Positions 1 through 10,720 of a DNA stretch of 64,000 bases are shown in pieces; position 1 is the stretch's first letter, and every line of letters starts with the position of its first letter. The notes under the pieces are model-generated. The model saw only the letters and a program-made list of their open reading frames with translations. It ran no database searches and was not told where the DNA came from. The translations under genes were made by a program, and so were the position numbers. This DNA comes from Crambe crambe (Eukaryota > Porifera > Demospongiae > Poecilosclerida > Crambeidae), in contig OZ004592.1 in NCBI GenBank assembly GCA_963924555.1, forward strand, positions 4,154,001 through 4,218,000. Reading direction: 5' to 3'.

Positions 1-259
1 TATCTAGCCAGGAACATCCAACAAGTTTTTGATATTTCCCTTGGAATGTGCCCAACTACACCAATGCCAGTCTTCATCACTGCTACAGCATATTGATCCT
101 CAGGATTCCCATGCTCCCATGCACCTCACCTAAAAATTAACCATATCATTCTATAATAAACATATACCCATTTAAGTTACCTACAACAGGTGCCCAAAGT
201 GACATATAAACATGAAATCCACGGACCACACTCACAATACTTGCTTCAAAATCGCCCAT
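1..259 (-). CDS. HIRAN-like domain protein, 5' two exons (runs off the left edge)
   Basis: Two exons on the minus strand. Exon 1 is 181-259, starting at ATG 259-257 and ending phase 1 before GTAACT. Exon 2 is 124 to 1, after an acceptor ...GGTGAG. The joined frame reads MGDFEASIVSVVRGFHVY, then SLWAPVVG, then AWEHGNPEDQYAVAVMKTG and VVGHIPREISKTCWMF. The pattern W-x-P-x-x-G, then N-x-E-D-x-x-A-V-A-V, then V-G-H-I-P-R-x-I-S is that of HIRAN-like domains, which are small beta-barrel DNA-end-binding modules. The rest of the protein lies outside the window. The start codon lies only about 65 bp from the first visible exon of the helicase pseudogene on the opposite strand, so the two units may have been joined by truncation of the helicase transposon. 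The family call rests on motif memory and the function is inferred. Confidence 0.5.
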
Positions 260-324
260 TATTAGTAAGCGCCACTCTAATATGAGCGCCACGTGTGGTG
301 GAAATTTTTTTTTTTTACTTGTAG

Positions 325-1469
325 TTAGAGCTCCAAGGTCACAACTAATTAATTTTTCCTGGCGCTTTAAATCCATCGAGTACGGTATTATCTCATCTGG
401 TACAGCAATCGCGGAGAATTTACTAGCAACTGATTCAAGTCTCCTGAGTGACAGCCTCCTTTTTTGTGCCCCTGAATCTCTCATGAAGATCAGATGGAGA
501 GAGGCTCTTGAGAACCAATCTGTTTCATCAGGAATTGTGGCAGTAGTCGCAGATGAGGTTCATTGTGTCTCCAAGTGGTAAGTAGATATGCATACACAGA
601 TATAGATATAGCTAACTTCCCTAACATGAAAATAAGTTTGTATGTTGGTATATGTAGGAGCAAAGAATTTCGTCCTTCCTTTGGCCATATTGCTGAGATC
701 AGCGCTCTGGTGCCTCCTGGTACTCCATACATGGCACTCACAGCAACTGCTACCAAGAGCGTGCACAGCGAAGTGATGCAGTGTCTAGAGATGGAAAAGT
801 GTGTGCAGATCAGCTTGTCACCGGACAGGCCGAACATCTTTTATGAAGTCCGTGGTCGCACAACTATTGAGTTGGATTTGGCATGGCTGATACTTTCTCT
901 TCGAGAAAACCTGCAGAAGACCCCTCGAGTGATTGTGTACTGCCAATCATTAGACATGTGTTCATCTATATATGCTGACTTTCACTTGAGATGCATCATA
1001 CTATCCAGTTGGTGCTGCACATCTCAGTGAAAATCGCCTGTTTGGCATGTTCCACTCAAATACCCCTCAACACAATAAGGATATCATCCTTCAGAGCTTT
1101 TTGAAGCCTGATGGTATTGTGAGAGTAGTTTTTGCCACTATTGCTCTAGGGATGGGAGTTAACCTTCAGGATGTTAACTGTATTGTCCACTATGGTGCTC
1201 CACGGAGCATCGAGGATTAATTTCAGGAGAGTGGGAGGGGAGGAAGAAGTGGTGATAATGCACAGTCGATTATCTATTGGAAGCCTTCTGATTGTAAGGT
1301 TCGAAGTGAGCCATCTACTCCACAGCATCATGAAGCAATTGCTGTGAGAAGTTATCTGGAGAACACATCAACCTGCAGACGTCAGTGGCTACTGGAGTAC
1401 TTCCTTCCAGGGTGTGCACAACCAGAAGACAAAGATAGGTGTTGTGATGTGTGCTCTCTGAAAAGCTGA
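325..1469 (+). pseudogene. RecQ-like superfamily II helicase of a DNA transposon, 5'-truncated and broken
   Basis: Exons 325-577 and 658 onward join W-in-frame across a 80-bp GT/AG intron. Visible helicase motifs in order are motif II as DEVHC (about 556), motif III ALTATAT (about 735), VIVYCQS (about 930), motif V FATIALGMGVNLQDV (about 1135), motif VI QESGRGGR (about 1225), and a C-terminal RecQ-type zinc region with Cys pairs ending CCDVCSLKS. The N-terminal Walker A exon is absent, replaced by the HIRAN-like gene. Two lesions are seen. A frameshift lies near 985-997, where the frame moves to the one reading YYPVGAAHLSENRLFG. An in-frame TAA at 1218-1220 replaces the aromatic residue of the IEDYFQESGR type motif. 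It faces the DUF6589-like gene tail to tail, and I infer it is the helicase subunit of the same transposon. Confidence 0.75.
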
Positions 1470-1536
1470 ACATCCAGTGAGTATATATTTCCATTCTCCC
1501 TTTACATTTATGTGAATTATTTTATTTTCTCTTTGT

Positions 1537-4500
1537 TTAAACATCTATATCACTATCACTATCACTTCCATTCTCTTCACTGTCATCACTAATCATGTCA
1601 GCTCTAAATCTCCCTTTATATTTCAAGTAGGATTTCTTTTTCTCTTTAATCCAGGACTTCGTTTTTTTCATATCCCACTTGTGTAATGGGTTCAGTTGCA
1701 GGTTTGGGAAGGACCTGTGCTTCCTGGATTTGACTGGTGTGATGAGCCTGTGCTGAGATACTATCCTGAAAACTTTTTTGATGTCACTGGTGTCTGATTG
1801 AGTTGAGTGAGCACTGGTGATGCATGGAACATTGGATTCCTCATCAAACCTCTCACTGATAAGGCTGAGGCTGGATACACTGCGTGCTGCTCTCTGCAAG
1901 GAATCTTCTGTTAGGTTGGAACCCATGTTGATAATTATATTCTTAATCAGCTTATTCATGTGTTCATTGAATAGGTCGCATGGAATATTTCTTCCAATCC
2001 CTCCCTTGACATTTACGAACCTATTCCACCTGACCTGGTGGGCAAGATTCGGAGAGAGGACAATACTGGTCTGGAACTGAAGTCTGAGGGCTTCAAGTGC
2101 ATACTTGGAACTGCCAGATGTTTTAAAATGTGGCATGAACAGTTTCCAACAGCGCAACATCCTGTCACCATTTCCTTCAGCCCAGGCATCCCGAAACTCC
2201 ATCACCAGGCTACCATAGTGGCAGAGCACGCGGGCATAGTTGTAGACAGTGTCATCAGTCACCGTATCATCTTCACTGTTATCTCCGCCACTCACAAAAG
2301 CTGAGTCTACAAGAGTCATCCGTTCAACAACCTCCTCTGCTATTCCTTTGATAAACAAAAGCTGCTCTGCTGTGCCTGCCTTCTTCAAGCCAGGTGGTAC
2401 CTTGATGGTCTCATCAAGATTTGAAATCCCAAGAACCTCGCAAGCACAGACCAGCCAATGACCAATCACCACAGTGTTCAGGAAATCAACAGTGGCATCA
2501 ACTTGCTTCTTTGGTTCCTTGCCAATAGTGACACGGTTTAGCCTGGTCTTAAAGAAGGCAAGTGTGCCATAATCACCAGATGACCTGCGGTTAGTAAGAT
2601 TGTTATTTTATATTATTTTATTATTATTAATATTATATTTACTTTCAGCAGGCACACAAGAGCATGCCAATCCTCAACCACTGGCTCCAATAGCTCCATA
2701 CGTTCTCGTGGTGTATCCCCATCCATCAGATGCCTCTGTGCCCCAATCTGACACTCAACTGTGAGATGGTCCCCCCCACAAGCAACTACACGCTACCCTT
2801 CACCAAGGTAGCCCTGCATAGCACTCATGATATCGATCATGTCCGTATGTTTAGCTTCATTCTTCATTAGAACATCAAGCACAAACACTTCTGATTTTTT
2901 GGACATAACCTTGGAGTACTGATGCTGGATATGTTTGGGCACAGCCTTAGCAAAAGGCACCAGTCCAGGAATGTAGTGCGTGAGGATGCGACTGACAAGA
3001 ACTACCAGGTTCGTCTTCACACTCTGCACATCATCAGACGAAGGAAGGAAGAACTCTAAGGGGGTCTCATCAAGGGTTGATAGATGACCAATGTGAGGAA
3101 GCTCTGGAGCTGGTATCCGGCTTAGACCAACCATAATGCTGAACATGTGGATCATCTTGCCTCCATTCAGAGCGATAGTCACGAATTTTCTGCTTTTTGT
3201 CAACATTGTCACCCCAGTACTTAACCACAGCCCCATCCTTGATCCACTTCTCCAATGGCACCATATGCTTCTTGCTCAACTCATCAAGGTACTGGAGTAG
3301 CTAAGACAGATATTCAGGTGATTGAGTCGACTGTACATCTATATAGGTATATAAACAAAATTTTTTATTACGTATAGAATTGTATCAAGGAACAATGGTA
3401 ACCTGTTTCTCACAGTGGCAGGAGTACATCAACATAGAAACAAGTGACTGAAGTCGACAGTTCCTCTCCTTCAACAGGACTGCAGCTGCAGTGCCAATCC
3501 CTGGATGATGTGCTGGGCCAACCTTCTTCTTATTTCTATGGTCATTCCTCACAGCTATGGAAGTGAGAATCTTCAGTAATAGTGGGGACTTTGACTCAAG
3601 CTCATCTATCAACGTATTCCACTTGAAAATTTTAAGCTGATCCACAGGGATGTGTCTGAAGTGAGAAACAGTGGATGTTTGGCATAGCACTGAACACTCT
3701 ATTGATGGACTCTAAGAAGGATATGAAAATAGCCTCTTTCACTGCCTCCATTGCCAAAACTGCACTGGCAATAGAAGGGGCATGTCCTTCAAGTAAAGCC
3801 ATAGCAACTTTGCCTTCAGCATCACCAAGACTCTGAGAAAAGGATGTTTCTTGTGATGGATTGTTAACTGTCACCTGTATTATAATGTGTGTATTCAAGT
3901 GGTGATGATGTCCTTTCTCTATGTAAGTTATTCTTACAATTATGCTCTTCCTTGATGCCTGCATATTCTCACTAACACCTGTTGAAAAAGGTTATATAAC
4001 CTTTTTTTTTTTTCTTTTGGTCTTTCAGCAACTTACATGAAAGTGTGCAAGAAGAAAGGGGCACTGGTGAAGACACTGTTGATTGAACCACCTCACAAAG
4101 AATGCCGACCGACTCTCCTGCTATAAGTGTACTATGTTTATTCTTTCACTATTTTTTATTTATAATTTAACTTACATTGAAAGTCTAATCTCTTGCATGA
4201 CAGTTTGGAAGGAGGTCTCTCCCTAGAAGTGTCTGGAGACACTCCTACAGATCCGCTAGTCACTTTGTACCTCTTCACGGGACCTCTGATCTTCTCCTGC
4301 TTGGACAGTGATGACTTGGCCAAGACTCTGAAAGCTGTGAAATCTGCAAGGGATTTTTCCAGGGACACAATTCGGTTCTTGCAATTGTCGCAAAAATATT
4401 GAGAGAGTCTATCATTGCAGTCAATTGAAACTTCCAACAGACTTGAAATCCTTGAACTCCACTCGTGTTGGATACCAGAAGAGCTGAACAAGTTAATTGA

Positions 4501-4575
4501 TCTCTTGGTAGTTGTTTCAGTAGCTACAAACCCTCGCGGTGCGAAGCCATTGTTTATACATGTACGTACATACAC
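1537..4575 (-). pseudogene. ZAD-like + DUF6589-like putative transposase gene, decayed
   Basis: Minus-strand gene in pieces. The 5' part (4156-4575) carries a Cys pair and helix, CDNCKNRIVSLEKSLADF, like the ZAD-type domain found at the start of related sponge proteins. The middle part lies at about 3964-3632 and 3690-3385. Next come 3279-2640 with YWGDNVDKKQKIRDYRSE, HMFSIMVG and APELPHIG, and GGDHLTVECQIGAQRHLMDG. The last exon is 2584-1537 (acceptor CCGCAG), with PCDLFNEHMNKLIK and a Lys/Asp-rich tail. This order matches DUF6589 proteins. Lesions are a frame change near 3680, another near 3170 just before the HMFSIMVG segment, and an in-frame TAG at 2793-2795 (GEG*RVVACGGD). It converges on the helicase pseudogene with 67 bp between stop codons. 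DUF6589 as the transposase of this element is my inference. Confidence 0.65.
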
Positions 4576-4765
4576 GCGCGAGTGGTTTTTTTATGAGTAA
4601 TGTCGTCATTGTATAATTACTTAACGCGAGTATACGTCATAGGGTGTAAAATTATGTAATACCGCGTAGTAACCAACGTATAAATTAAGCGCATGCGCAT
4701 GCAATCTATACCAGGCCCTTTTCCTCCCCTCCCCCCGAAAAGGAAAAGGCCTGGGTACGAGGCTA
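4576..4765 (-). promoter_or_regulatory. Right terminal region and 5' leader of the DUF6589-like gene
   Basis: About 190 bp between the predicted start codon and the transposon end. It contains the palindromic gcgcatgcgcatgc (about 4690) and a hairpin-capable stretch in which ccaggccctttt (about 4711) faces aaaaggcctgg. The outer 18 bases match the end of the short derivative with two changes. Such a position would normally hold both the promoter and transposase-binding ends; that role is inferred. Confidence 0.4.
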
Positions 4766-5436
4766 CTCCTTACTATATGTAATATCTTATCCACACCTGC
4801 ATGAGAATGATGCTATACTGAAGGTAAGTGCATTACATCACCGAGAGCATCATTTGAGTGCACCATACATGGAGCTAGATCAGAGTGATCTAAGCAATTT
4901 AGTGCTGATCACATGACTTGGATCTAATCGGATTCCAGTTGGAGCATTCTTATGACTCACCATAATCTTTCTTTTATCGTATCTAGCAAGTTCTGAACTT
5001 CTGACACATGTTTGGTTTTTAAAGAATGCATGCAATTATCGATGAAGTTTAAAAAATAAATGAGGTAAATTCCTGAGGTTTTCCTTCTTGAAACCCAATG
5101 TAACTAGTGAAATGCTAAAGTATATAAAAGAAGATATTTAGCTCCTCACTTAGGCCAGACCAATTTGAATGTTGCTTCCAGAAAGTGACCTTGGTGGCAG
5201 GAATAAATTTATAAGAACCAAAAATAATTGTTATACATAAAGTGACTCGTGGAAGGAACAATTTTTAGTTCCAATGAATAATTATATTATACAAAGAAAG
5301 CATTGATTTCCTGTCAAGAAAAAATAAAATACTAGTCCAGAGTTTTTCAAATATTACTGACAGCTCATAATGTGGTCCATCTGTGCGGCACAGGAAACAT
5401 ATTGGTCTTACCAAGGTTTCATTTAGAAATTTGTCC
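4766..5436. other. Non-coding stretch at the start of copy 1
   Basis: No gene seen. It contains a repeat also found at 59740-60120, with shared strings such as gagaatgatgctata and attcctgaggttttcct, so it is an interspersed repeat rather than unique intron. Minus-strand reading frames here are shadows. Confidence 0.5.
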
Positions 5437-5460
5437 GGGGGGGGGGGGGGGGGGGGGGGG
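5437..5460 (+). repeat. Poly-G tract, 24 bases (25 in copy 2 at 50785-50809)
   Basis: An uninterrupted G run at the same place in both copies, differing by one base. It makes a false poly-proline reading frame on the minus strand. G runs of this length can form quadruplexes and are prone to sequencing error. Confidence 0.9.
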
Positions 5461-5512
5461 CAGATACAAGTATATGGAAGGGGGGAAATTATGAGGCCAT
5501 GTAGGGTAAACA

Positions 5513-5690
5513 CGTAGGGTGAACAAACATCAAAATTATGCTGCCTTCAATAATAATCCCTACATCACTCCCTAAACTAAGCAGAACACTTTTACACTGA
5601 CATGAACAATGAAAGCAGCTTGGTGGGAGGCGGTGATGTAGGGATTATTATTGAAAACAGCATAATTTTTATCACAGAAACTGCCATAGG
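5513..5690. mobile_element. MITE family A, copy 1 of 3
   Basis: About 178 bp with long inverted arms. The left arm contains attatgctgccttcaataa and the right arm its near reverse complement, with tgtagggattattattga between arms. The same element is at 50868-51039 and, in opposite orientation with better-matched arms, at 35051-35243. There is no coding capacity, so this is a non-autonomous DNA element. Confidence 0.7.
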
Positions 5691-7460
5691 TTAAAGTATT
5701 AGCATAATTTTTTTTTCCTTTCACTTGTTTGTTTACTTTTTATATGACCTTTGGATATTAATGTTTTAATAGCTCACTGGGCGCGCACGTGCATACGTAC
5801 GAGGGGGGATTTTCTTGGGTGGGGTCCCCCCTTCCTAATCCACAGGGAGGGCTAGAGTACAAGAAGGAAATGTACATACAGCCTGATACAGGTAGGTAAT
5901 TACTCTCAGTTGACACAGTAGGTGTTGCAGAAATTCCCTTCTGCCTCATGGCTCATCCATGCAGAACAGGTTGTGTATGAAAGCTCACTGTTGTAAATTT
6001 TCAAGGGGGGAGGGCAAAAAATTACCACTTCATCTTCCACTAGTGTTTGACCACCACAATGGAAAGTTTGCTGTACGAGTACTGTAATACTGAGGTTCAG
6101 CAGGATCTTGGCAAGTAAGAGAACGAGCTATAATGGTGGAGTGATTGGTGGAAATAATATACTTCCACTTCCTCAAGATCACACGGCATATTTTTCTCTT
6201 CTGGTTTAAGCTTCAGAGTACACACACCTATATGAACAAGAAAATTATATGGAAAGTACAAAGACATGGTTTGAAACGTTCTACTGTAGTATTTCTGCTA
6301 CTAGTCAACTATAAACTCAAATAGAGTGAAAACTTTTATCCAACTATAGATTCAACAACTGACAGAAAAATGATAACTTTGTGATTAAAAAGCATTATGT
6401 GCACATACAATATACCACAAACAAGATAACATGACCACACAAATACAATTACATAAATCAATCAAGACCAGTTAACTATAGCTAATAACCTGCATAGTTG
6501 GAGTACTCAATGGCACCATATGATTCTGACATCCATCCATCACTTATTTCAACCTCAGCTTCACCAGATATCAATGCTAATTCATTTATAAATAAAAAAG
6601 TGACATCATCATTTTAGTCACGTGATCAAAAGGAGTCCATGTGTGTGTGAAATTTGGAAAATGGCCGTTAATAGTTGCTGAGGCAAGAAGGGGTAACACA
6701 CTTTTGCTTCCCTCTACTGTAATAGTTGAAATGTTTGGATCTGTTTTAGAAAGAGCTATAATTATACCCAGTGGACTCATGAAGCAATATTTCAAGTTGG
6801 TCTGGCCTTACTGTAAGCTGAGGCTGGAAGGTCATAGTCCTAGTGGATCTTCCATTAGGCTCCTGCAGAATTGTTATATTAAGCTCGTAGCACAGAAGGG
6901 CAAGCGAAGCAACATAGCTTGCTATTAAAACTTTAAATGTTGCATTATGATATTTTGGAGTTGCATGCATGCCCTCTTCTCGTAGAGTCTATAAGCCCTT
7001 GATTCTACTAACCTAGCTTCTCTTTGTTCAGCACACTCTGAATCTTTTTTGTACAGCCTTATTTCCCTTCTCCTTTATTTCTTCTGTACTTGGCATCCGC
7101 AGACTCTGCTTGTCGTTTTCTTCTTTCTCTATCCCTTTCTCAGAGCTTCTTCTGGCTCTATCCTTCGCATTCCTTCGGTCTAACCTTGCTCTTTTTTGCT
7201 GCTCATTTTTGCAGTGTTCATTCAACATGCATCGTTGGCTAAAAGTTTTGCAATCATTTCTATAGCTATTTTGCGCATGTGCAGTATTTTACACTCAGGG
7301 GTTGACGTACGTACACTCACAAATATATATCGCCACTATTCACATTGCACACCATAGAAAGGGGCTCGCTTTGCTCACCATTGAAAAATTTTACGCACAT
7401 GCGCATTGGAGATGAATTTTCCCCCACCCAGTTTCTGCAGAATTAGAAGCAATGGACTAT

Positions 7461-7462
<2 letters not shown>
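5691..7462. other. Intronic DNA with a strand-flipped segment
   Basis: No gene supported. The piece 6579-6755 is present in reverse orientation in copy 2 (51960-52131), with flanking bases tcaatgct and ctataatt unchanged. Short reading frames here have no recognisable motif and are not conserved in frame between the copies. Confidence 0.6.

Positions 7463-7519
<57 letters not shown>
7463..7519 (+). repeat. (GA)n microsatellite
   Basis: About 57 bases of GA dinucleotide. The same locus in copy 2 (about 52852-52876) is shorter and interrupted, so the array has changed length since the copies split. Confidence 0.9.
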
Positions 7520-7522
<3 letters not shown>

Positions 7523-7582
7523 GTGTACGTGGCTATCATGAGTAGAGAGCTATTTGGGCTGCTGAGGAGCTGGAGTATAGGC

Positions 7583-7934
7583 GAGAACCAGGTGCGTAGC
7601 CAGGATTTTTCATAGGGGGTGCTAGCAAGAAAAGAAATATCCGCTCGGAAATTTTTTATCCAGCCACGCCCACTTTCCCACTAAACTGCGCCCACTTGAT
7701 GCGACCTTTGAACTAATAGTAGCTAGCTATAGCGTTAGCAGAAGTAGTTAGCTATAAAACAAAGAGTAGTTTTTACAGTTTAGCTTAATTTGAGCTTGGT
7801 GGATCTGGGAGAAAATTATTAAGTAAGTAAGTAGATCGTCTGTTAATAATTAGGTAGCTATTACACATCCGGTGCAGTTTAAAGGGGGTGCTCGAGCCCC
7901 CTGAGCCCCTCCCTGGCTACGCGCCTGAGAACCA
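7583..7934. mobile_element. hAT-like non-autonomous element, present only in copy 1
   Basis: The body 7591-7926 (336 bp) starts ggtgcgtagccagg and ends cctggctacgcgcct, which is a near-perfect inverted pair of about 14 bp. It is flanked by the direct repeat gagaacca (7583-7590 and 7927-7934). Copy 2 shows the uninterrupted site ggtgagaaccaacac near 52939, so this is an insertion. An 8-bp target duplication and the GCGTAGCCAGG-type ends fit hAT elements. Shared bases make the exact edge uncertain by one or two positions. Confidence 0.8.
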
Positions 7935-8204
7935 ACACTTTTGATCCATACACTGTCGCTGTTCTTATATGGTGGTTGGACATCTACCACAAAAGGAATC
8001 ACGAGCCTATTGACTTTTTATGAGGAGAGGAGGGCAGATAAAGAGCCTTATAAATGGACTCAAGATTCCTTACACTATAATATACAGGGGAAACCCAAAG
8101 GAGTGCAGAAACTACTAACACTTAAAAATTGAGGCAATCATAATCGTGAATCATGTTTAACTAGCTACAATTATTATGAGTGAATGCCAGCCTTGATGGA
8201 ACAA

Positions 8205-8480
8205 TTTGTAACAAGTACGGGGAAAAATGAAAAAAAATGTAGGGATGACCATTGCTCGAAAAAGTAAGGAAACAAGGGTAGGGATGAAGGATGGAAATGG
8301 GTTGTTCTGTATATCAAGCCAACAATCCCTACATGTACGTTGGGTAGCTTCAGATTATAGTGCAAGGATTGTTGGCTGGATATACAGAACAAAGATTTAT
8401 CCATCCCTACCCTTGTTTCCTTACTTTTTCAAGCAATGTTCTTTTTTTTTTCATTTCGCGGAAATATTTTTCCTTTACAT
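8205..8480. mobile_element. MITE family B, palindromic, copy in segment 1
   Basis: The arms share cctacccttgtttccttact and its reverse complement around a centre with aacaatccctacatgtacg. Relatives are at 53245-53545 (copy 2) and 26945-27115 (inside a KDZ-gene intron). The 26945 copy keeps an arm plus neighbouring sequence in reverse orientation. Non-coding. Confidence 0.65.
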
Positions 8481-9000
8481 GTTCCTGGTCTTTTTCTCTC
8501 TTTATGGTTTTATGTATGTACAGATGCAAGAGTTCATTTTCTATGTGTATGCAGGGACAGAAGTTTCTTGAGATGTATAGTTCTCTAATAGCATAGCAGC
8601 CTAATGATTATTTATCAGCGAGTCAAGGCTTAAAGTGTTGAGTTATACTTGGTAGAGTTTACTGGTAGATGGATCTCTGAGTCGTTTATGATCTAGCACG
8701 CACATAGCTATCTACAGCTAGAGCGTAATATTGGAGAGTACAATAGTACTCTCTAAGTAGGGATGGCACGGATTGCCCCATTGGACTAATACTTAGTATT
8801 TTCTTTCATAACTCCAGGATACTTCCCTCCTACAGTCAGCAACTCCTAACTTCAAGACTTCAATGTGCTAGGACTGAAGTATATACCAGTAGCAATTAGA
8901 GGACTTCAATTTCTGCCTTAACACAAATTGTGGTGATATTGCCCATCTCTACTCAGCATATATTAGCTAACTACAGCAGAACTCAAAGTTCACATGCTGA
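8481..9000. other. Intronic DNA with no gene seen
   Basis: Contains the small motif tactctctaagtagggatgg (about 8745), also present at 53850 and, diverged, at 26190. It looks like an interspersed repeat. No coding signal. Confidence 0.4.
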
Positions 9001-10020
9001 TCCAACATCTTCAACTCCTTGAAGCTTTTATCACTTTCCATTCTGCTTCAAAATTCCTTTGCTGGTTTATTGACAGCAATGTCCATTGGTTGAACTGTTG
9101 GCTGGAAGTAGATGTAGTTGTTGTTGATAGTGGTCATCACTTGGACTAATGCAGCCTTGTTTGTATGTTTGTATCACCTTCATACTCTCTCTGCACTTCC
9201 ACATATGGAATGATGACATTGTCGATGTACTGGATCATCATTTCTTCTGTTGACGAACGTTTAGATGAGTGTCACAATACAGTCAGGTGGGAAATTAAAA
9301 TTAGATTGTCTTGCCTTATAAATAGGCAAGAAATCACCAGTAAGTGAACCACAGAAGTAATGTTTGTCATTCATGCCAGTGATTTCCACTTTCTTAGAAC
9401 CTTCACGGTCCATTGGCCAAGCAGATGCCAAGTACCGGTTTGGTAAAAATGAGCTCCAGAGAAATCTCTTCCATTGTTATCTAGAAAACTCTCCTTCAAA
9501 CTTCTGCTAGTTGTGCTTGCCCTTTGATGTGCTCGCCTGATGTAGTTGCCTTCCTCTTCGTCAAGTTGATTCTATGATAAGTTCAGTTCCTACTCAAGCT
9601 ACAATAATGTGACCCCCAAATTCAACTGATTCTTGCAACATTAGGATGCCATGGGAAGAAACAGATGCTGTGATCACACCTTATTGTTCTCTAAATAAAA
9701 TGCTCTATATATCCTCAAAGAAGACAATGTCCAGATTTCTTTGGTTGTATGGCAGTCACTTCGACATCTGAATCAACCTTTCTCTTCATGTAACTATTTA
9801 CCAAGCTTGTGTGAAAAAATAGATCTATAGCTGCTGAGATGCCATGCTGACTAGCATATTTCCTAATAGCTACTAGTAACTTAGTCTGTTGGAAATACCT
9901 AGAAATAATAATATACAATGTGTATAGCGCTTCTTTAAAACTGTCAGAGGCATCTATTGCTTTCACTTCATGCTGCCAGAAAATGATCTGGGAGTCCATC
10001 TCTTGGTTTAAAATATCCAC
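9000..10020 (-). pseudogene. Pogo/Tigger-type (DDE_1) transposase fossil, copy 1
   Basis: Read on the minus strand, the right part gives an N-terminal segment (ASQHGISAAIDLFFHTS, then VTAIQPKKSGHCLL). It resembles the region before the DDE domain that usually ends in a K-x-R-G-R-P-L-L type motif. The left part reads SLTGDFLPIY, then NFNFPPDCIVTH, EEMMIQYIDNVIIPYV and PMDIAVNKPAKEF, matching the order of DDE_1 nuclease blocks. Several stops and frame shifts separate the blocks, and the segment around the second catalytic Asp (after ALV) appears deleted. The fossil is in the intron before the Roc-COR exon and was there before the segment duplicated, because copy 2 has it too. Confidence 0.65.
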
Positions 10021-10029
10021 AAAGTGACA

Positions 10030-10720
10030 TGGTAAAATATGGGGATATAGCTACCATATCTTCATTTTTTTTAATTTTCCGTCCATACTTCCATGATGCT
10101 AACACTAACAACAACTTGATTTTGGTCTTGAAAGAAAATTCTCTCAGAGCTTTTCAATGGTGTATTTTACCTACTCTACAAAAAAAAAATGAAATAAAAT
10201 ATGGGTACGATACAAGACCTCAGTGGTTAAAAATATTCATAAGTGACCACAGACCCCTAGTAGACCTTCGATATTGCTAGTATTTCTATTAACCCAATTG
10301 CTTCATTGGAGTGATGGATTTTCACTAGGGAGGTATGGTTTCAAAATTATGAATCAGAGTACCATAATGATCTGGGAGTCCATCTCTTGATTTAAAATAC
10401 CCACAAAGTGACATGGTGAGAAAAAAAATACTTAAGTGAGTTACAAAGCCAAGTGCCCATTGCAATGCTGAATACGTGTTTAATATTCTTCTGAATATTT
10501 CAGTGTGAAATATTCCAGAAACACAAAAACAAAAATTACAAGAACTCCTAAGAATGTCAATGAGGAGAATTAATGCTCTAACAAACTGTAAAATTCTTCT
10601 CACTGAATGAATCTATATACTGGTATAATGTACACTATCTAGCTAGCTCTGTCAAATCAAATTTAGCTATTTTTAGCACTGATAGTAATTAATCAATATA
10701 CATTGTACTTTGACCTGTAG
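10030..10720. other. Intronic DNA before the Roc-COR exon of copy 1
   Basis: AT-rich and nearly identical in copy 2. The phrase atgatctgggagtccatctc occurs at 10369 and, as a related string, near 9987, so there is a local repeat. No coding evidence. Confidence 0.4.

Larger units (their letters stand above)
325..4765. mobile_element. Helicase + DUF6589 DNA transposon, right part, left end missing
   Basis: The two convergent genes end on the right at an inverted-end motif, CCTGGGTACGAGGCTA (ending 4765). It matches the end CCTGGGAACGAGGCTA of the short derivative at 18722-19430. The base after 4765 starts ctccttactatatg, exactly where the paralogous copy resumes at 50087, so 4765/4766 is an insertion or duplication junction. 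The short derivative carries, from its two ends inward, the ZAD-like N-terminus and the RecQ N-terminus. That independently links both genes to one element family. The left terminal repeat and the helicase N-terminus are not present in this window. Helicase-bearing Academ elements (AcademH) are the closest known concept I can name, but I cannot test membership. Confidence 0.65.

Noticed and set aside
146-484. Treating the full 112-residue minus-strand frame as one HIRAN gene exon
   Set aside because: Only the part from the ATG at 259 matches a domain; the upstream part is antisense to the helicase exon.
2793-2795. A frameshift in the C-run near 2771 of the DUF6589-like gene
   Set aside because: With seven C the frame CGGDHLTVE is continuous; the real lesion nearby is the in-frame TAG at 2793.
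5265-5513. Minus-strand frame with a poly-proline run, also at 50613-50882
   Set aside because: The prolines come from the G tract, the flanking residues match nothing I know, and the frame differs in its ends between copies.
6586-6970. Overlapping frames containing FGKWPLIVAEARRGN
   Set aside because: They fall in the strand-flipped segment, so the peptide appears on opposite strands in the two copies with different ends; no family recognised.
8174-8596. Phe-rich frames on both strands suggesting a small membrane protein
   Set aside because: They lie within a palindromic MITE, so both strands give similar peptides; no conservation of frame in the second copy.
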